Part shown: piece by piece, positions 35,983-43,230 of the stretch | Layout of the letters: every line of letters starts with the position of its first letter | Position numbering within the stretch: the stretch's first letter is position 1 | DNA from: Clostridia bacterium | GTDB taxonomy: Bacteria; Bacillota; Clostridia; Lachnospirales; Lachnospiraceae | DNA: 64,000 bases | Assembly (NCBI GenBank): GCA_910575625.1 | Contig: CAJTFD010000001.1 | Location: 1 to 64,000 of the forward strand | Reading direction: 5' to 3' | Translations under genes and position numbers: made by a program | The notes under the pieces: model-generated | What the model was told of the DNA's origin: nothing | Seen by the model: only the letters and a program-made list of their open reading frames with translations | Database searches by the model: none

Positions 35983-36029
35983 AATAAGTTTATAGCCAGT
36001 CAGAACAGGCTATAGACTTATTCTTTTTT
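35983..36029 (+). terminator. Inverted repeat with T-tract, possible plus-strand terminator
   Basis: AATAAGTTTATAGCC and GGCTATAGACTTATT form a 15-bp stem with one mismatch around a 10-base loop. On the plus strand CTTTTTTG follows. No plus-strand gene ends here, so it may instead be an operator upstream of tnpV or an old element end. Confidence 0.4.
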
Positions 36030-36247
36030 GATATAGATGCAGGATGATTTCTAAGAGGACTCCCTCTCCATCCCTTCCCATCTATACAGTTAATAGTTAC
36101 CAGTCTCAGTTCTTTCTACATAGATGTGAGGATATTCTGATGGAGGTCTGGAGGGGTCCTCCCTTTCTCCCATAATGCTGGTCCATCCTGTCCCATCTAA
36201 TGTTTTGTTGTTTACTACTTTTTACCAGAGCCTCCCGGTGCTATAAT

Positions 36248-36480
36248 GGTTCCCAGTGGAACCTGGGCTAAGGTACTGCTCCGTTCCTCCTGCAAAGCAT
36301 CTGCTATTGCTCAGAAAGCATGCAGCCCGCACCGCCGTACCTTGACTGCTTACACAAATGCTGCACCGCCAGGTCTAGCCTCCAGCAGGGTATTTCTCCT
36401 GGACCAGTGCTGATAACGCGAGGTTGCAGCTGGTACCCCGGGCCGGGATAAGCTTTGGCCCCTGTTCCCCATCCTTATCC
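36248..36480 (+). ncRNA. Probable bridge-RNA locus of the IS110-family remnant
   Basis: IS110-group elements encode a guide (bridge) RNA in the non-coding segment upstream of the transposase. Here about 230 bases without a gene precede the transposase ATG at 36499. They begin after a perfect TATAAT (36242-36247) and contain several pairable stretches, such as GGTACTGC/GCCGTACC-type arms and GTTCCCAGTGGAACCTGGG. In the family the -10 lies in this end and the -35 is supplied by the joined other end. The exact RNA ends and loops cannot be set by eye. Confidence 0.5.
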
Positions 36481-36498
36481 GAAAGGTGGTGATCACAC

Positions 36499-37543
36499 AT
36501 GAAGAAGATAAAGATCGATCACCTGTCAACGCTTTTTGTGGGGATCGACATCGGTTCCCGCACCAACGTCATCTCTGCCCTCAACTTTGACCAGGACTTC
36601 CTGATCAGGATGATCCCCGTGGCCAATGCCCAGGGCGGCGCAGAGCAGATGGAGGAGATGATCGCCCAGGTGCTCTCACAGCACCATGAGTTCCGGGCTG
36701 TCATCATCGGGTTGGAATCCACTGGTTTTTACGGCGTACATATCGCCAACTACCTGTCCACCTCCGAAAAGCTGGCACCTTTTTCTACAAAGGTCTACTG
36801 CCTCAACCCCAATGAGGTAAAGCAGTATAAGAAGTCTTTCAACTCCCTTGACAAGAATGACGGCATTGATCCCTTTGTCATCGCTGATCTTGCAAGGGTA
36901 GGGCGCATCCGTAGATGAACTGGTTGCTTTTATCAGCTCCAAAAGCCGTGGGCGGATTGCAGACCCGGAACAGACCACTTATCTGCTCCAGAAGGCCGCA
37001 CAGGACTCCTACCGGCTGGACCAGTGCCTTTACGAGCCACTGACCGTTTCGATCGGCTGTTCCTTCAACTGCATCAGCGCCTTTGAAAAAGAACTTAAGG
37101 CCATAAACGCCGCGATCCAGAGAGCCGTAAAGGGCCTCAACCCCACGGAATACCAGATACTGGCCTCCGTCCCCGGCATCGGCCCGGTCTACGCCAGCGG
37201 CATACTTGCTGAACTTGGCACCATTAAGTGCTTCAAGAGCAATGATGCCCTTGCCAAATACTGCGGCATTGTCTGGAAGGAGAACCAGTCCGGGGAGTTC
37301 GAAGCAGAAGATACTCCCATGAACAAAGCCGGCAACCGTTACCTGCGGTATTACATGATCGAAGCTGCCGGGAGCGTAATGCAGCACTGCCCGGAATACA
37401 AAGCCTTTTATGACAAGAAATTTGCTGAGGTAAGAACCCATCAGCACAAACGAGCACTCGCGTTGACTTCCCGTAAACTGATACGTATGCTTTTTGGACT
37501 GCTGGCCAATGGCAAACTCTACTCTGTGGAAAAGAGTAGGTGA
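36499..37543 (+). pseudogene. IS110-family transposase with internal deletion and frameshift
   Basis: The first frame (139 codons, to 36918) holds the RuvC-like DEDD half: FVGIDIGSRTNV, IIGLESTGFYG and NDGIDPFVIADLARVG. After GRIRR the frame shifts and continues as DELVAFISSSKSRGRIADPE, ILASVPGIGPVYASGILAEL, and AGNRYLRYYMIEAAGS with the expected serine, to a stop at 37543. About 345 residues are present, while relatives have roughly 400-430; the stretch after VGRI (normally beginning with EPWRGSQYL-like residues) is missing. Deletion of some 60-80 codons fits. It is the main plus-strand gene in the window and is inactive. GGTGGTGATC precedes the ATG. Confidence 0.82.
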
Positions 37544-37639
37544 TCCATAACGCTTATCAAACTTACGTTCTTTTTGGGCGGTAAGTCTATTAAAGTTACC
37601 CTTTTTCCAGAAAATCTTTTTTATTTTCCTCTTGACATT

Positions 37640-38515
37640 TCACCAAATTGCTTCCTTCTGCTTCCATTCTTCCAGAAGCGTATAGATCACATCCTCAATC
37701 TGTTCTTTGGAATATCCTATCGGGAAATAATTGCTGATTTTTTTTGCGGGGATAGTCACATTTACATTTTCTTTCTCTTTCCGCACTAAAACCGCATATA
37801 CCTTCCCTTCCGTCAATTCCCCTGTTACACTGACAGCCTTCAACTGCTCTGCCTGCGCCTTTGATGGGAATATGCCGCTGTTGCTGATGGCATCCACAAC
37901 CCATGCCTGTTCTTCTGCTTTCAGATAAGACAGCTTTTCGCCCACCACCATTGGGATTTTATTTTCATCCACATAATCCAGCAGTTCTTCCACCAGTTCC
38001 GACAGCCGGATATAACGCTGTACCGTCCTCCCGCTGTCCCCGGCAGCTTCCCCGATAGCGTCTGCAGTATATTTCTCTCCTTTGCTGCCCTGGTGCTTCA
38101 TTGCTTCGTATTTCATCCGATATGCCTTTGCCTTCTCACTTGGCAGGATGTCCTCCCTTTGGATATTCGTATCCACCATCAGGACTACCGCCGTATCATC
38201 ATCCATTTCCCGGATAATGACAGGCATTTCCGTAAACCCTGCAAGTTCGCAGGCCCGCCACCGCCTATGCCCTGCAATGACCTCATAGCCGCCTTCTGGA
38301 TGCGGGCGCACAATCCCCGGCATCAACACACCATACTGCTTTACGCTTTCCACTGTCTCCTGCATCTTTTCATCATCCAGCACCCGGAACGGATGGCCTT
38401 TAAACGTATGCAGCTCACTCAGGGGAACGGAAGTGACCGTTTCCCCTGCTTCATCTATGCCAAATAAATCATCAAAACTGTTCAGCTTTACTTTCTCTGC
38501 ACTCTTACTCTTCAT
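37640..38515 (-). CDS. ParB-like partition protein of the conjugative element
   Basis: A 291-aa ParB/Spo0J-type protein: VTSVPLSELHTFKGHPFRVL, GVLMPGIVRP, YEVIAGHRRWRACELAG, VDTNIQREDILPSEKAKAYR, then an HTH (ADAIGEAAGDSGRTVQRYIR). The ATG at 38515 overlaps the end of the parA gene, with GGAGG 9 bases upstream. It is homologous to the ParB at 18843 but clearly diverged, so two elements brought their own copies. The pair ParA-ParB should stabilise the conjugative element; such pairs also act in its regulation. Confidence 0.92.
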   Translation of the reverse strand: MKSKSAEKVKLNSFDDLFGIDEAGETVTSVPLSELHTFKGHPFRVLDDEKMQETVESVKQYGVLMPGIVRPHPEGGYEVIAGHRRWRACELAGFTEMPVIIREMDDDTAVVLMVDTNIQREDILPSEKAKAYRMKYEAMKHQGSKGEKYTADAIGEAAGDSGRTVQRYIRLSELVEELLDYVDENKIPMVVGEKLSYLKAEEQAWVVDAISNSGIFPSKAQAEQLKAVSVTGELTEGKVYAVLVRKEKENVNVTIPAKKISNYFPIGYSKEQIEDVIYTLLEEWKQKEAIW

Positions 38516-39290
38516 CCGCAAGCACCTCCTGTGTCAGTGAATGGTAGCCGCCTGCCACAATCCCCTTCGGGTCGTGGAGATAGATGCTTTTCCCTTCTGC
38601 CGTGGTTTCCGCAGCCTTTACGGACAATGGGATGCAGTTCTCAAAGATATGTACCCGGTTCCCATATACCTCCCAGATTTGCGCTGAAATGTCCCTTGCG
38701 AAGTTTGTCCTCCGGTCTACCTTTGTCAGCAGAATCCCCATGATGTTAAGCGCTGGGTTCAGCTTCCTGTGAACCCGTCCAATCGTCTTTATAAGCTGCT
38801 GAAGTCCTTTCACTGGGAGATACGCCGCCTCTACGGGAATCAGTACGCTGTCTGCCGCTACAAGGGCGTTTATTGTAATCATTCCAAGCGAGAGCATACA
38901 ATCAATAATCGCAAAGTCATACTCCCCTTTTACACTGTTCAGATACTGGCGCAGTATCGTTTCCCTGCTCATAACATTTACCAGGGCGGTTTCCAACCCT
39001 GCCAGTTCGATATTTGCCGGGATAAAATCAATCCCTTCCTCATGGCGGATAATCCCCTCGCCAGGCTCTACGTCCTCGTCATTGATCACTTTTTCCATAA
39101 TATTCACTAACGTCACATCCAGCTCATCCGGCTCTGCAATCCCCAGGCTCACCGCCATGCTGCCCTGCGCATCCGACTCCACCAACAATACTTTCTTGCC
39201 TGCCCTTGCAAGCCCGATCCCTAAATTCACACACGTCGTTGTCTTGCCCACTCCGCCTTTCTGGTTTGCCACTGCGATCACTCTGCACAT
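38505..39290 (-). CDS. ParA family ATPase of the conjugative element
   Basis: A 261-aa P-loop ATPase: MCRVIAVANQKGGVGKTTTC holds the deviant Walker A with both lysines, LLVESDAQGSMAVSLG follows, and DFAIIDCMLSLGMITINAL is the Walker B region. Family members usually have IIDCMPSLG; here the proline is Leu, a small oddity. The ATG at 39290 has AGGAGGAAAGTAAT; the open frame extends to 39380 with no better start. It overlaps parB and follows the DUF3970-like gene by 25 bases. It acts on the nucleoid with ParB in segregation of the excised circular element. Confidence 0.92.
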   Translation of the reverse strand: MCRVIAVANQKGGVGKTTTCVNLGIGLARAGKKVLLVESDAQGSMAVSLGIAEPDELDVTLVNIMEKVINDEDVEPGEGIIRHEEGIDFIPANIELAGLETALVNVMSRETILRQYLNSVKGEYDFAIIDCMLSLGMITINALVAADSVLIPVEAAYLPVKGLQQLIKTIGRVHRKLNPALNIMGILLTKVDRRTNFARDISAQIWEVYGNRVHIFENCIPLSVKAAETTAEGKSIYLHDPKGIVAGGYHSLTQEVLADEE

Positions 39291-39315
39291 ATTACTTTCC
39301 TCCTGATTCTTCAAT

Positions 39316-39483
39316 CTATTTCTCTGTTTTCTCCACTTCCGCATACACACGGAAATATTTCTTTGTCCCCTTGTTTGCAAACGGTTCCGATACCGACTTC
39401 ACATCCACATCCTCCTGCCGTTCCAGAAGCCGCCGGAACCAGTGCAGGTCTTTCTTTGTCCCCTGCATCCTGATCTTAAGCAT
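39316..39483 (-). CDS. Small DUF3970-like protein
   Basis: A 55-aa protein, MLKIRMQGTKKDLHWFRRLL followed by VKSVSEPFANKGTKKYFRVY and AEVEKTEK. The KIRxQGTKKD start and the NKGT.KYFRVYAEV end match DUF3970 (YvzF-like), short proteins common in Clostridia conjugative elements and plasmids. Its start overlaps the end of the DUF6075 gene by 8 bases, and parA begins 25 bases after its stop, so it belongs to the par operon. No function is known. Confidence 0.72.
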   Translation of the reverse strand: MLKIRMQGTKKDLHWFRRLLERQEDVDVKSVSEPFANKGTKKYFRVYAEVEKTEK

Positions 39484-39940
39484 ACAAATCCTCCATATCC
39501 ACGTAAAAACAGTATTCCGGATAACGAATCTTCACAGCCTCCCAAAAATATCTGGCATAGCCGCAGCAGAATAAATCTTCCACCGTATAACAACGGCACT
39601 CCTTCAACTGTTCCTCTGCATCCTCACTGTCATCGACGCTTGGCGTTCCATTGCAATAGAGATTAAATGCCATCCGTACAATCCTTGCGCTACCGCTGGT
39701 CTGCCAGCCCTCACGCAAGCACTCTGTTTTTACGCATCCTGTTCTAAAATCATAAATCCTGTCTGCATTTACCCTTGTATCACGGTCAATTCCAAGGCAA
39801 TACACCAATGCCTTATGGTACACATCTTGGTATCTGCATTTCTGCAGATTCACTTTATAAAAATCTCTATGTTCCTTGTTTTTGAAAGTAATTGTGCGAG
39901 TATCTTTCTTTTCTGCACCTACCGCTGTATTTGCTGCCAT
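39476..39940 (-). CDS. DUF6075 family protein
   Basis: A 154-aa protein: TRTITFKNKEHRDFYKVNLQ, YHKALVYCLGIDRDTRVNAD, CLREGWQTSGSARIVRMAFN, LYCNGTPSVDDSEDAEEQLK, VEDLFCCGYARYFWEAVKIR. It matches the DUF6075 type, frequent as the first gene of par modules in Lachnospiraceae conjugative elements. Function is unknown. Two small perfect inverted repeats lie 25-95 bases upstream and may serve as operators. It is the last gene of the element before tsf. Confidence 0.8.
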   Translation of the reverse strand: MAANTAVGAEKKDTRTITFKNKEHRDFYKVNLQKCRYQDVYHKALVYCLGIDRDTRVNADRIYDFRTGCVKTECLREGWQTSGSARIVRMAFNLYCNGTPSVDDSEDAEEQLKECRCYTVEDLFCCGYARYFWEAVKIRYPEYCFYVDMEDLYA

Positions 39941-39964
39941 AGCTTGTCCTCCATTCTGAAATAC

Positions 39965-40033
39965 TTGGGAGCTACACTCCCAAACCCTTGTGGAATCCGT
40001 GCTGCCAGTTACCCAAAAAACGGCTAACTGGCA
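39965..40033. promoter_or_regulatory. Two perfect inverted repeats upstream of the DUF6075-par operon
   Basis: TTGGGAG-CTACA-CTCCCAA lies at 39965-39983 and TGCCAGTTA-13 bases-TAACTGGCA at 40003-40033. Neither has a T-tract, so operators or parS-like sites are more likely than terminators. They sit between the element end and the first gene of the par operon. Confidence 0.45.
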
Positions 40034-40151
40034 ACCCGAATTTTGTCTATCCCAGAGAAAACCCCATTTCCTATTTCTCTAAGACTATGCTTCCCATAGT
40101 AGCCTGTGAAATTTAATTATGAAGTAAGATGATTTCAAGAACTCTGATGAC

Positions 40152-40218
40152 TTGAGTAAACTTCGCTGAAGATTGCGGATACTCATTTTACTCAACTTGT
40201 GACCCCCGTAATACTCAA
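40152..40218. repeat. TTGAGTAAA/TTTACTCAA repeats near the element end
   Basis: TTGAGTAAA at 40152-40160 is repeated inverted as TTTACTCAA at 40187-40195, and TACTCAA recurs at 40212-40218. Their place 70-140 bases inside the probable attachment core fits arm-type integrase or excisionase sites. The rest of 40034-40286 has no gene. Confidence 0.35.
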
Positions 40219-40286
40219 TTTGAAGTGATCTTAGACGGTGTTTGGCGGTGTTCAGCGGTACTTGAACGATTACCCTTCTATGAATG

Positions 40287-40350
40287 AAAAAGGCTCCAAA
40301 AACCTTATAACCACTAGAAAGTACAGTGTTTACAAGGCTTCTGGAGCCTA
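40287..40350 (-). terminator. tsf terminator with a nested integrase-core-like inverted repeat
   Basis: On the minus strand AGGCTCCA...TGGAGCCT is followed by TTTTTC, 37 bases after the tsf stop. Inside the stem, CCTTATAACCACT and AGTGTTTACAAGG (pairing 11 of 13) flank a 9-base spacer, the layout of a tyrosine recombinase core site. The conjugative-element genes begin just beyond it, so this may be an attachment site that preserves the terminator. Confidence 0.6.
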
Positions 40351-40386
40351 TAAATACTTTAATTAAATTTGAATTGAAAAATTCGC

Positions 40387-41319
40387 TTATTTGCCCATCT
40401 GTGCAGCAACCTCGGCCGCAAAATCTTCCTCTTTCTTCTCAATACCTTCCCCGGTCTCATACCGCACAAAACCTTTGATATTGATCTTAGCACCATTGGC
40501 CTTAGCAACTTCTTCTACATATTTGCCCACAGCCTGCTTGCCATCCTCTGCCTTCACATACACCTGATCCATCAGGCAGATCTCTTTCAACTCTTTGTTG
40601 ATACGGCCCATGACCATGCCATTGATGATCTTATCATTGGCATCTGGTTTTTCCAATTTTGCCTGGGTTGTGAGGATCTCTTTTTCTTTATCGATATAGG
40701 ACTGATCCACCTCATCCCTGTTGGTGTACAGAGGTTTCAGCGCTGCCGCCTGCATCGCGATGTTTTTTGCCATCTCCATGACAGCGTCATTGACCACATC
40801 TGTCTCCACATCGATCAGGACCCCGATCTTGCCGCCCATATGTGTGTAGGAAGCAACAAAACCGTTCTCCTCTTTCACCTGCTGGAATCTGCGGATGTTC
40901 ATGTTTTCGCCGATGATCGCGATCTGTCCGGCCAGAGCTTCCTGCATGGTCTTTCCCTCGTCGAATTTACAGGGTTCTGCGAGGAATCCCTCTATATCAG
41001 CTGCGCCTGTCTCCAGCGCCTGGGCAGCCACCTGGTCTACAAAGTTCTGGAATTTTTCGTTCTTTGCCACGAAGTCTGTCTCCGCGTTCACTTCGACCAC
41101 AACGGCTTTCTTCTTGTCATCTGCCACCAACACTTTGCAGAGTCCCTCGGCTGCGATCCTGCCCGCTTTCTTCACCGCTTTTGCAAGACCGTTCTCCCGC
41201 AGGTACTCGATCGCCGCATCCATATTTCCGTCTGTCTGCGTGAGAGCTTTCTTGCAGTCCATCATGCCTGCGCCTGTCATCTCCCTCAGCTCTTTTACCA
41301 TTGCTGCTGTAATAGCCAT
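40387..41319 (-). CDS. tsf: Elongation factor Ts
   Basis: A 310-aa EF-Ts, the guanine nucleotide exchange factor for EF-Tu. The N-terminal UBA-like domain and TDFV motif are clear: MVKELREMTGAGMMDCKKAL, then VVEVNAETDFVAKNEKFQNF; later IGVLIDVET and AKNIAMQAAALKPLY. The length fits Firmicutes EF-Ts. It lies 47 bases after rpsB and shares its transcript, the usual rpsB-tsf pair. It marks the first intact core gene beside the mobile region. Confidence 0.97.
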   Translation of the reverse strand: MAITAAMVKELREMTGAGMMDCKKALTQTDGNMDAAIEYLRENGLAKAVKKAGRIAAEGLCKVLVADDKKKAVVVEVNAETDFVAKNEKFQNFVDQVAAQALETGAADIEGFLAEPCKFDEGKTMQEALAGQIAIIGENMNIRRFQQVKEENGFVASYTHMGGKIGVLIDVETDVVNDAVMEMAKNIAMQAAALKPLYTNRDEVDQSYIDKEKEILTTQAKLEKPDANDKIINGMVMGRINKELKEICLMDQVYVKAEDGKQAVGKYVEEVAKANGAKINIKGFVRYETGEGIEKKEEDFAAEVAAQMGK

Positions 41320-41366
41320 CTTCTATCTTCCTCCATCACTGTACTTGTCTACTGGTCATCCTCTAT

Positions 41367-42101
41367 CTACGCTTCTTCAGAAACAGCTTCTTCCTCGAAG
41401 ATCTCCTCCGCGTCAGCCTCTCCCTGGTTTGCCTCAATGACAGCGTCGGCCATCTTGGACAAGATCAGTTTTACCGCACGGATCGCATCGTCGTTTCCTG
41501 GGATGATGTAATCCAGTTCTTCCGGGTCACAGTTGGTATCGCAGATACCGATCAGCGGGATGCCCAGGATATGCGCTTCCTGTACACAGATCCTTTCTTT
41601 CTTCGGGTCTACCACGAAGATCGCATCCGGGAGTCTCTTCATCTCCTTGATGCCGCCTAAGTTCTTCTCCAGTTTTGCCCATTCTTTGCGGAGCGCGATG
41701 ACTTCCTTCTTCGGCAGCACTTCAAATGTCCCGTCCGCCTCCATAGCCTCTATCTCTTTCAACCGGTCGATACGGCTCCTGATCGTCTTGAAATTCGTCA
41801 GCATACCGCCCAGCCAGCGTTCATTTACATAGAACATGCCGCAGCGTTCCGCCTCTGTCTTGATAGCGTCCTGTGCCTGTTTTTTCGTCCCTACGAATAA
41901 GATGCTGCCGCCGTTTGCCACCACATCCGCTACCGCGTTGTATGCGTCGTCCACCATGCCTACGGACTGCTGCAGGTCGATGATGTAAATCCCGTTCCTC
42001 TCTGTATAGATGTACGGAGCCATCTTCGGGTTCCATCTCCGGGTCTGATGTCCAAAATGTACGCCTGCTTCCAAAAGCTGTTTCATTGAAATAACACTCA
42101 T
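41367..42101 (-). CDS. rpsB: 30S ribosomal protein S2
   Basis: A 244-aa S2 with the standard start [20 protein letters not shown], then [37 protein letters not shown] and [20 protein letters not shown]. The acidic C-terminal tail (about 225-244) is typical. It heads the rpsB-tsf operon with a promoter about 125-150 bases upstream. It binds late in 30S assembly near the platform-head junction. Confidence 0.98.
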   Translation of the reverse strand: MSVISMKQLLEAGVHFGHQTRRWNPKMAPYIYTERNGIYIIDLQQSVGMVDDAYNAVADVVANGGSILFVGTKKQAQDAIKTEAERCGMFYVNERWLGGMLTNFKTIRSRIDRLKEIEAMEADGTFEVLPKKEVIALRKEWAKLEKNLGGIKEMKRLPDAIFVVDPKKERICVQEAHILGIPLIGICDTNCDPEELDYIIPGNDDAIRAVKLILSKMADAVIEANQGEADAEEIFEEEAVSEEA

Positions 42102-42225
42102 GTCTTCTCTCCTTTTTGGTTATCTGCTTCCGCATAAATCCCTTCCCGCAGGGACTGACCTTTGCAAAAAAATGCCAGCACCTTCCATTGGGATCCTCAT
42201 GCGTGCTTATTTATACGACTTTCCT

Positions 42226-42254
42226 ATTGTATCACATACACTTTATCAATGCAA
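42226..42254 (-). promoter_or_regulatory. Promoter of the rpsB-tsf operon
   Basis: On the minus strand TTGCAT (42254-42249) and TACAAT (42231-42226) are 17 bases apart. The leader of about 115 bases before the rpsB ATG contains a TCCCTGCGGGAAGGGA hairpin that could serve S2 autoregulation; that part is inference. Confidence 0.6.
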
Positions 42255-42342
42255 GACAAGATCAGTCTAAATAGCGGCAAAAGATCATTGACAAAATATT
42301 TTTATCATAATAGATTTCAGAAAATAGAATGCTGCCCTGTAT

Positions 42343-42795
42343 TTAATCCAGATATTTCTTTTCCTGGGCTTCTCGCCTCTTTCTGGTCAGATAGCCCAGG
42401 ACCAGCAGACAGACAAAGCTGAGCAGGCTTATCCTGATGAAAAAAAACAGCGCATGCCGGCCCACATCCACATGCCCGCCTGTCTTACGCACCAGCGCGG
42501 CCGCGTAAAAGACGGAAAATACCCCAGAGATGACGATACTCAGGAGCAGGGATCCTCCCACCGTCATGTCGCCGCCGTTTTTTGACCAGATCCCGTTCTT
42601 GACTGATCCGGCCACCAAGGTCAGGCCGCCTGCAAGGAATATGACCATTTCTCCGGCCACAGTCTGCAGATCTCCCACCCAGATCAGCTCTGCCACGATG
42701 ACTGCCGCACTGAGCACAAACATCACATAACTGGCGCGCTCCCCCACTTTTGCTATGACCTGGTCCTGTCTCTCATCGAGTTTTCTCTTTATCAT
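42343..42795 (-). CDS. DUF6773-like integral membrane protein
   Basis: A 150-aa protein with four predicted membrane segments at about residues 22-40, 46-66, 82-104 and 117-140. It opens MIKRKLDERQDQVIAKVGER, a typical cytoplasmic start (DERQ...KVG) for DUF6773-type proteins that are almost always paired with a small XRE regulator. Its start overlaps the upstream regulator gene by 23 bases. Function is unknown; a stress- or peptide-responsive membrane protein controlled by its partner is the usual guess. Confidence 0.75.
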   Translation of the reverse strand: MIKRKLDERQDQVIAKVGERASYVMFVLSAAVIVAELIWVGDLQTVAGEMVIFLAGGLTLVAGSVKNGIWSKNGGDMTVGGSLLLSIVISGVFSVFYAAALVRKTGGHVDVGRHALFFFIRISLLSFVCLLVLGYLTRKRREAQEKKYLD

Positions 42796-43000
42796 CCACT
42801 TCCTCCTCCCAAAATAGATCGTTCAATGTCTTATCCAGTTCCCTGCAGATGGCGACGCACAATTTAAGTGTGGGATTGTAATCCCCGGCCTCGATCATCC
42901 CGATGGTCTGTCTCGTCACGCCCACCCGCTTCGCCAGCTCCGTCTGAGAGATATCTTTTTCCAGACGGGCAAATTTTACTTTTAGGTTCTTCAGCTCCAT
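42773..43000 (-). CDS. XRE-family (Cro/C1-type) transcriptional regulator
   Basis: A 75-aa single-domain HTH_3 protein: MELKNLKVKFARLEKDISQT, ELAKRVGVTRQTIGMIEAGD, YNPTLKLCVAICRELDKTLN, DLFWEEE. It resembles the YgzD/YozG-type short repressors. The ATG at 43000 is adjacent to GGAGGTG (short spacing); an ATG three codons earlier is possible. It overlaps and probably represses its membrane-protein partner. Confidence 0.88.
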   Translation of the reverse strand: MELKNLKVKFARLEKDISQTELAKRVGVTRQTIGMIEAGDYNPTLKLCVAICRELDKTLNDLFWEEEVDDKEKTR

Positions 43001-43177
43001 CACCTCCATGTATAAGATAACACGTACGCTCCTGTATGTCAAGTATATTTAACATATAGTTTTTATATTTTACTAAAGTCTATAAAACATTACATATATA
43101 TGCAAAAAGCGGATACACAGAGCCACATACCCGCACCCATGCTGATCCGCCTGGCATGTGATGGATAGATTTATGGA

Positions 43178-43219
43178 CAAAAAAATAGCGCCCTCATCCT
43201 GCTGAGATAAGGCGCTATT
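43178..43219 (-). terminator. Terminator of the ammonium transporter gene
   Basis: On the minus strand AATAGCGCC pairs with GGCGCTATT around TTATCTCAGCAGGATGA, followed by TTTTTTG. It ends 12 bases after the amt stop codon at 43231. Confidence 0.88.
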
Positions 43220-43230
43220 ATCAACTGATC

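Noticed and set aside
35261..35995. 244-codon plus-strand frame
   Set aside because: It runs antisense to TnpV and the helicase start and translates to a Ser/Pro-rich sequence with no motif.
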